Positions 4,653 to 7,383 of a stretch of 7,383 nucleotides of DNA are shown here, one piece after another (positions within the stretch are counted from its first letter, which is position 1; every line of letters begins with the position of its first letter). The notes below the pieces were generated by a model that made no database searches, was not told the origin of the DNA, and saw only the letters and a program-made list of their open reading frames with translations. Position numbers and translations under genes: made by a program. The DNA is taken from the NCBI GenBank assembly GCA_011524755.1, contig WTJR01000041.1, positions 1-7,383 on the forward strand, in the 5' to 3' direction. Source of the DNA: Halieaceae bacterium (GTDB lineage Bacteria; Pseudomonadota; Gammaproteobacteria; Pseudomonadales; Halieaceae).

Positions 4653-6284
4653 GTGAAAACAGAGTTCCTCGGGAAAACAGTCAGCGGTCCTTTCACGATT
4701 CCCTCTGGAATCGTCTCGACGGCTCCCAGCATTATTCAGCGAATCTTTGACGACCTCCCTGAAATCGGCGTAATCACCACCAAAAGTGTGGGGCCAGTCC
4801 CCCGCGCAGGTAATCGTGAGCCTGTCTACAGCCAGTATGCTCCCGGCTGCTTTGTCAACGCGGTTGGACTGACCAACCCGGGCGCCGAGGAAGCTCGAAA
4901 AGGGTTCGAATCGCTGACTATTCCCGAAGATCGCTTCCTCCTCGTCTCTATTTTTGGCGGCAGTATCGAGGAGTTTGTTGAGGTCGCAAAAATTTTAGCG
5001 CCTGTCGCTGACGGTCTGGAGCTCAACCTCTCGTGCCCTCACGCTCAGGGCTACGGCATGGCGATGGGCCAGGACCCTGAAATGGTTAAGGCGATCGTGA
5101 GCGCGGTCAAAGCAGCCGTTGATGTTCCCGTGATTCCAAAACTAACACCCAATGTGGATCGCATTGAGGACATTGGCCTTGCGGCCCTCGAGGCAGGTGC
5201 GGACGGGCTCTGTGCCATCAATACAGTGGGACCCGGCTACACAGAAAGTCACGGACACCCTGTACTCAGCAATGGCATGGGCGGCATGTCCGGTAGCGGC
5301 GTTCTACCCACAGCTCTCAAGTGTATTCGTGCACTCAAAACGATTACTGACAAGCCCATCATCGGCTGTGGCGGTCTATCGACTGCCGATGATTGCCGCG
5401 CAGCGATCAGCGCCGGCGCATCCATCATTGGCGTTGGTTCCGCCTTGAGTGGAATGGACACGGAAGACATGAATACCTACTTCCGTCAGCTTCAAACCGA
5501 CCTCGATAAGGGGACTAACAAGGCGAAGGCAGGGCTTAACCTCGAGCTTGATATGGATTTCGCGCCCTACAAGGTCGTTGCTAATGACCCCGTCTGTGAC
5601 GACATCACCGTCGTGACACTCGATGGCAACATCAACATTCAAGCCGGCGAGTACGTGTTTGTATGGATACCCGGCGTGGGCGAAAAACCGTTTTCCTGTC
5701 TCACTGACTCGCCTTTGCGGCTCGCCGTTATTGATGTGGGGCAATTCACTAGCGCCTGTTACCAGCTGAAACCCGGCGACGATGTCTACATTCGAGGCCC
5801 GCACGGCGCACCGGTCATGCCGAAGGATGACGCTAATATTATCTGCGTGGCTGGCGGCACCGGTTTGGCCGCTGTGTACCAGGTGGCACGAGACTTTGGA
5901 TCCAACGACAAACCGGCACAGATCTTTGCCGGCGCGCGCAGTGCCGATCGCTTGTACTTTACTGAGGAATGTAAAGATATCGCCGAGGTGCATATCGCCA
6001 CCGATGATGGCAGCGCGGGCTTCAATGGCCGGGTAACGGATGCGCTCCGTGACTACCTTGAGACCCTCGATGCCGATACGTTGGCAAAAACTGAGTTCTA
6101 CAACTGCGGGCCGGAGCCCATGATTCACGCGGCCGAGGCGGTACAGCGAGAATTTGTCGAGGCTTCGCAGATGTTCAGTGCAATTGACTACACCACGAAA
6201 TGTGGCGTCGGTATCTGCGGCGCCTGTGCATCACCTGATGGGCGCCGCATTTGCGTTGACGGGCCCTTCATTAATACGCAGTAG
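4653..6284 (+). CDS. Fused class 1B dihydroorotate dehydrogenase: PyrD catalytic domain plus PyrK electron-transfer domain
   Basis: Class 1B dihydroorotate dehydrogenase oxidises dihydroorotate to orotate in de novo pyrimidine synthesis and passes electrons through FMN, an iron-sulfur cluster and FAD to NAD+. It is normally two subunits; here both sit in one 543-residue chain. Residues 1-290 are the PyrD TIM barrel: ITTKS (Lys44), NAVGLTNPG (69-77), LELNLSCPH with Cys128 as the class 1 catalytic base, IPKLTPN (Lys163), INTVGPG, and the C-terminal phosphate-binding strands IIGCGGLS and IIGVGSAL. After a short linker, residues 302-543 are PyrK: EKPFS (344-348) in the flavin-binding position, VAGGTGLAAV (399-408), NCGPEPM (484-490), and a C-terminal [2Fe-2S] motif with Cys517, Cys522, Cys525 and Cys534. 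The EKPFS form recalls archaeal-type PyrK. No other pyr gene is nearby. A standalone quinone-linked PyrD is usual in Gammaproteobacteria, so this may be a second or acquired enzyme. The domain calls are firm; physiological use is inferred. Confidence 0.9.
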   Translation: MKTEFLGKTVSGPFTIPSGIVSTAPSIIQRIFDDLPEIGVITTKSVGPVPRAGNREPVYSQYAPGCFVNAVGLTNPGAEEARKGFESLTIPEDRFLLVSIFGGSIEEFVEVAKILAPVADGLELNLSCPHAQGYGMAMGQDPEMVKAIVSAVKAAVDVPVIPKLTPNVDRIEDIGLAALEAGADGLCAINTVGPGYTESHGHPVLSNGMGGMSGSGVLPTALKCIRALKTITDKPIIGCGGLSTADDCRAAISAGASIIGVGSALSGMDTEDMNTYFRQLQTDLDKGTNKAKAGLNLELDMDFAPYKVVANDPVCDDITVVTLDGNINIQAGEYVFVWIPGVGEKPFSCLTDSPLRLAVIDVGQFTSACYQLKPGDDVYIRGPHGAPVMPKDDANIICVAGGTGLAAVYQVARDFGSNDKPAQIFAGARSADRLYFTEECKDIAEVHIATDDGSAGFNGRVTDALRDYLETLDADTLAKTEFYNCGPEPMIHAAEAVQREFVEASQMFSAIDYTTKCGVGICGACASPDGRRICVDGPFINTQ

Positions 6285-6322
6285 ATGACTCACCCTGAGC
6301 AATAACAATAAGCGAGGTAACT

Positions 6323-7183
6323 ATGGGACCTAAACTGGTTATTACATCGATCATCATCACCGCCGCCGTATTTGCTGTCGCATGGGTGGGCGATCAAACA
6401 GGCTCCACGCTCTACGGTCTCCCGCTCATGACCGCAATGGCGCTGGGTATCTTTACGGTGCAATGGGTTGGACTCATTCACGCGCGACTGTTTGAGACCG
6501 AGCACTATTTTGATCTCGTTGGCAGCCTGACTTACATCACCGTCACGATTTTTGCGATTCAGCAAGCGGCTGAAATCGGGTTACGCCAACAAATTATCGC
6601 TGGCGTCGTCATAGTTTGGGCGGCACGGCTTGGGCCCTTCTTGTTCAGACGCATCCAAAAGGCTGGAGAGGACCGACGCTTCCGTAAGATCAAACTATCG
6701 ACACCCCGATTCCTAGTCACGTGGACACTTCAAGGCACCTGGGTCTTCCTTACCGCTGGCGCGGCACTGGCAGCCATCATGACACCCAATACAGCCCCAC
6801 TCGGAACCGTGTTTTATGTGGGCGCCGCCATGTGGGTCCTAGGCTTTGCTGTCGAGGTCATCGCAGACAACCAGAAGAGTGCCTTCAAGGCAGATCCAGC
6901 TAATGAGAACAAGTTCATTACGACCGGCATCTGGGCAAGAGCGCAGCATCCGAACTACTTCGGTGAAATTCTGCTGTGGGCCGGTGTCGCAGTCATGGCG
7001 CTTCCTTCTCTCAGCGGCAGTGCGATGATTTTCCTCATCTCACCCGTCTTCGTTGCCGTGTTACTGACTCGAATAAGCGGTGTTCCACTCCTTCGTAAGA
7101 CCGCGGGTGCACGTTGGGGAGACGACCCGGAATATCAGGCCTATTTGAAGAATACACCGCTCATCATCCCACGAATCTTCTGA
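6323..7183 (+). CDS. DUF1295 integral membrane protein, steroid 5-alpha-reductase-like
   Basis: This 286-residue protein is mostly hydrophobic, with about six to eight likely membrane spans: near residues 5-22, 32-53, 63-80, 89-108, 130-152, 159-180 and one or two in 216-249. The C-terminal half carries the family signature EVIADNQKSAFK (178-189) followed by GIWARAQHPNYFGE (202-215). This is the DUF1295 form of the NADPH-binding motif shared with steroid 5-alpha reductases and isoprenylcysteine methyltransferases. Relatives reduce double bonds of steroid- or lipid-like substrates, but most bacterial DUF1295 proteins have no known substrate. GAGG at 6314-6317, five bases before ATG, supports the start. 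It begins 38 bases after the pyrD-pyrK fusion gene with no promoter or terminator seen between, so co-transcription is likely, though a metabolic link is not evident. It ends just before a strong terminator. Confidence 0.88.
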   Translation: MGPKLVITSIIITAAVFAVAWVGDQTGSTLYGLPLMTAMALGIFTVQWVGLIHARLFETEHYFDLVGSLTYITVTIFAIQQAAEIGLRQQIIAGVVIVWAARLGPFLFRRIQKAGEDRRFRKIKLSTPRFLVTWTLQGTWVFLTAGAALAAIMTPNTAPLGTVFYVGAAMWVLGFAVEVIADNQKSAFKADPANENKFITTGIWARAQHPNYFGEILLWAGVAVMALPSLSGSAMIFLISPVFVAVLLTRISGVPLLRKTAGARWGDDPEYQAYLKNTPLIIPRIF

Positions 7184-7209
7184 TTCGAAACGACCAATAC
7201 AGCGCAAAG

Positions 7210-7236
7210 AAAAAGCCGGCAGTTGCCGGCTTTTTT
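7210..7236. terminator. Bidirectional intrinsic terminator
   Basis: A GCCGGC-AGTT-GCCGGC hairpin (7215-7230) is flanked by five A on the left and six T on the right, giving a stable G+C stem with a U-tract in either direction. On the plus strand it ends the DUF1295 transcript 27 bases after its stop. On the minus strand it lies about 30 bases after the stop of the converging gene. Confidence 0.92.
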
Positions 7237-7267
7237 GATTGTGATGGGTTTGCTCGAACGAAATTAC

Positions 7268-7383
7268 TCAAGCATAGGACGTATTGAGGCCCGAAAGGCA
7301 CTCGTGGAATCCTGTCATCGTATAGTCGACGACCTCTGCGGCTGTTCTCGCCTCATTAATGCGTCCCATGACTTGTCCGGTTA
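7268..7383 (-). CDS. C-terminal end of a probable nitronate monooxygenase/FabK-like FMN oxidoreductase (partial)
   Basis: The minus-strand frame is open from the right edge to TGA at 7270-7268, giving the last 38 residues. They begin TGQVMGRINEARTAAEVVDY and continue to a less conserved tail ending NTSYA. The pattern GQ..G.I.....A.EVV near the C-terminus is typical of the nitronate monooxygenase (2-nitropropane dioxygenase-like) family and of FabK enoyl-ACP reductases, which are FMN TIM-barrel enzymes. The catalytic part lies outside the window, so the family call rests on a short motif. That this is a coding end is supported by the open frame and by the bidirectional terminator just beyond the stop. 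Its start, length and substrate cannot be judged here. Confidence 0.5.
   Translation of the reverse strand, partial: TGQVMGRINEARTAAEVVDYTMTGFHECLSGLNTSYA

Noticed and set aside
5376..6128. Minus-strand 250-codon frame inside the pyrD-pyrK gene
   Set aside because: It lies wholly antisense to a well-conserved coding region and shows no family motif; it is a codon-bias shadow.

Overview
This window looks like chromosomal DNA from a free-living, probably marine, gammaproteobacterium. Base composition is moderate to high in G+C, genes are tightly packed, and starts are ATG or GTG with GGAG-type ribosome sites. The gene set (DUF3445, Cho, a photolyase-family flavoprotein, SelO, DUF1295) is common in aerobic, sunlit-water Gammaproteobacteria. 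The lineage is inferred from gene content and was not tested. No RNA gene, insertion sequence, CRISPR array or phage gene was seen.

Layout. Positions 1-445 (minus) hold the N-terminal 148 codons of a DUF3445 (heme-dependent oxidative N-demethylase-like) protein that leaves the window on the left. It is divergent from, and almost abuts, a plus-strand repair pair. That pair is cho (455-1366), a single-domain UvrC-like GIY-YIG excision endonuclease, overlapping by one base (TAATG) a photolyase/cryptochrome-family gene (1366-2844). A 16-bp perfect palindrome contains both divergent start codons. Next comes a 47-codon single-membrane-span protein (2935-3078), which runs into selO (3081-4571), a pseudokinase-fold protein AMPylase. 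A consensus -10 box precedes a GTG-started gene (4653-6284) encoding a natural fusion of the two class 1B dihydroorotate dehydrogenase subunits, PyrD and PyrK. A DUF1295 steroid-5-alpha-reductase-like membrane protein (6323-7183) follows and ends at a strong bidirectional terminator (7210-7236). A converging minus-strand gene, probably of the nitronate monooxygenase family, enters from the right edge with only its C-terminus in view.

How the genes work together. Cho and the photolyase-like protein form a plausible UV-damage module: Cho makes the 3' incision in nucleotide excision, and the flavoprotein would act in light. The photolyase-like protein lacks the two tryptophans that canonical CPD photolyases carry next to the flavin and lesion, so its activity is uncertain. 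The micropeptide and SelO appear translationally coupled. PyrDK would make orotate with NAD+ as electron acceptor, an alternative to the quinone-linked enzyme usual in this class. The main points of interest are the abutting divergent starts with their palindrome, the Trp-less photolyase subgroup, the selO-linked micropeptide, the relocated SelO cysteine and the PyrD-PyrK fusion. I see no clearly new multi-gene system.
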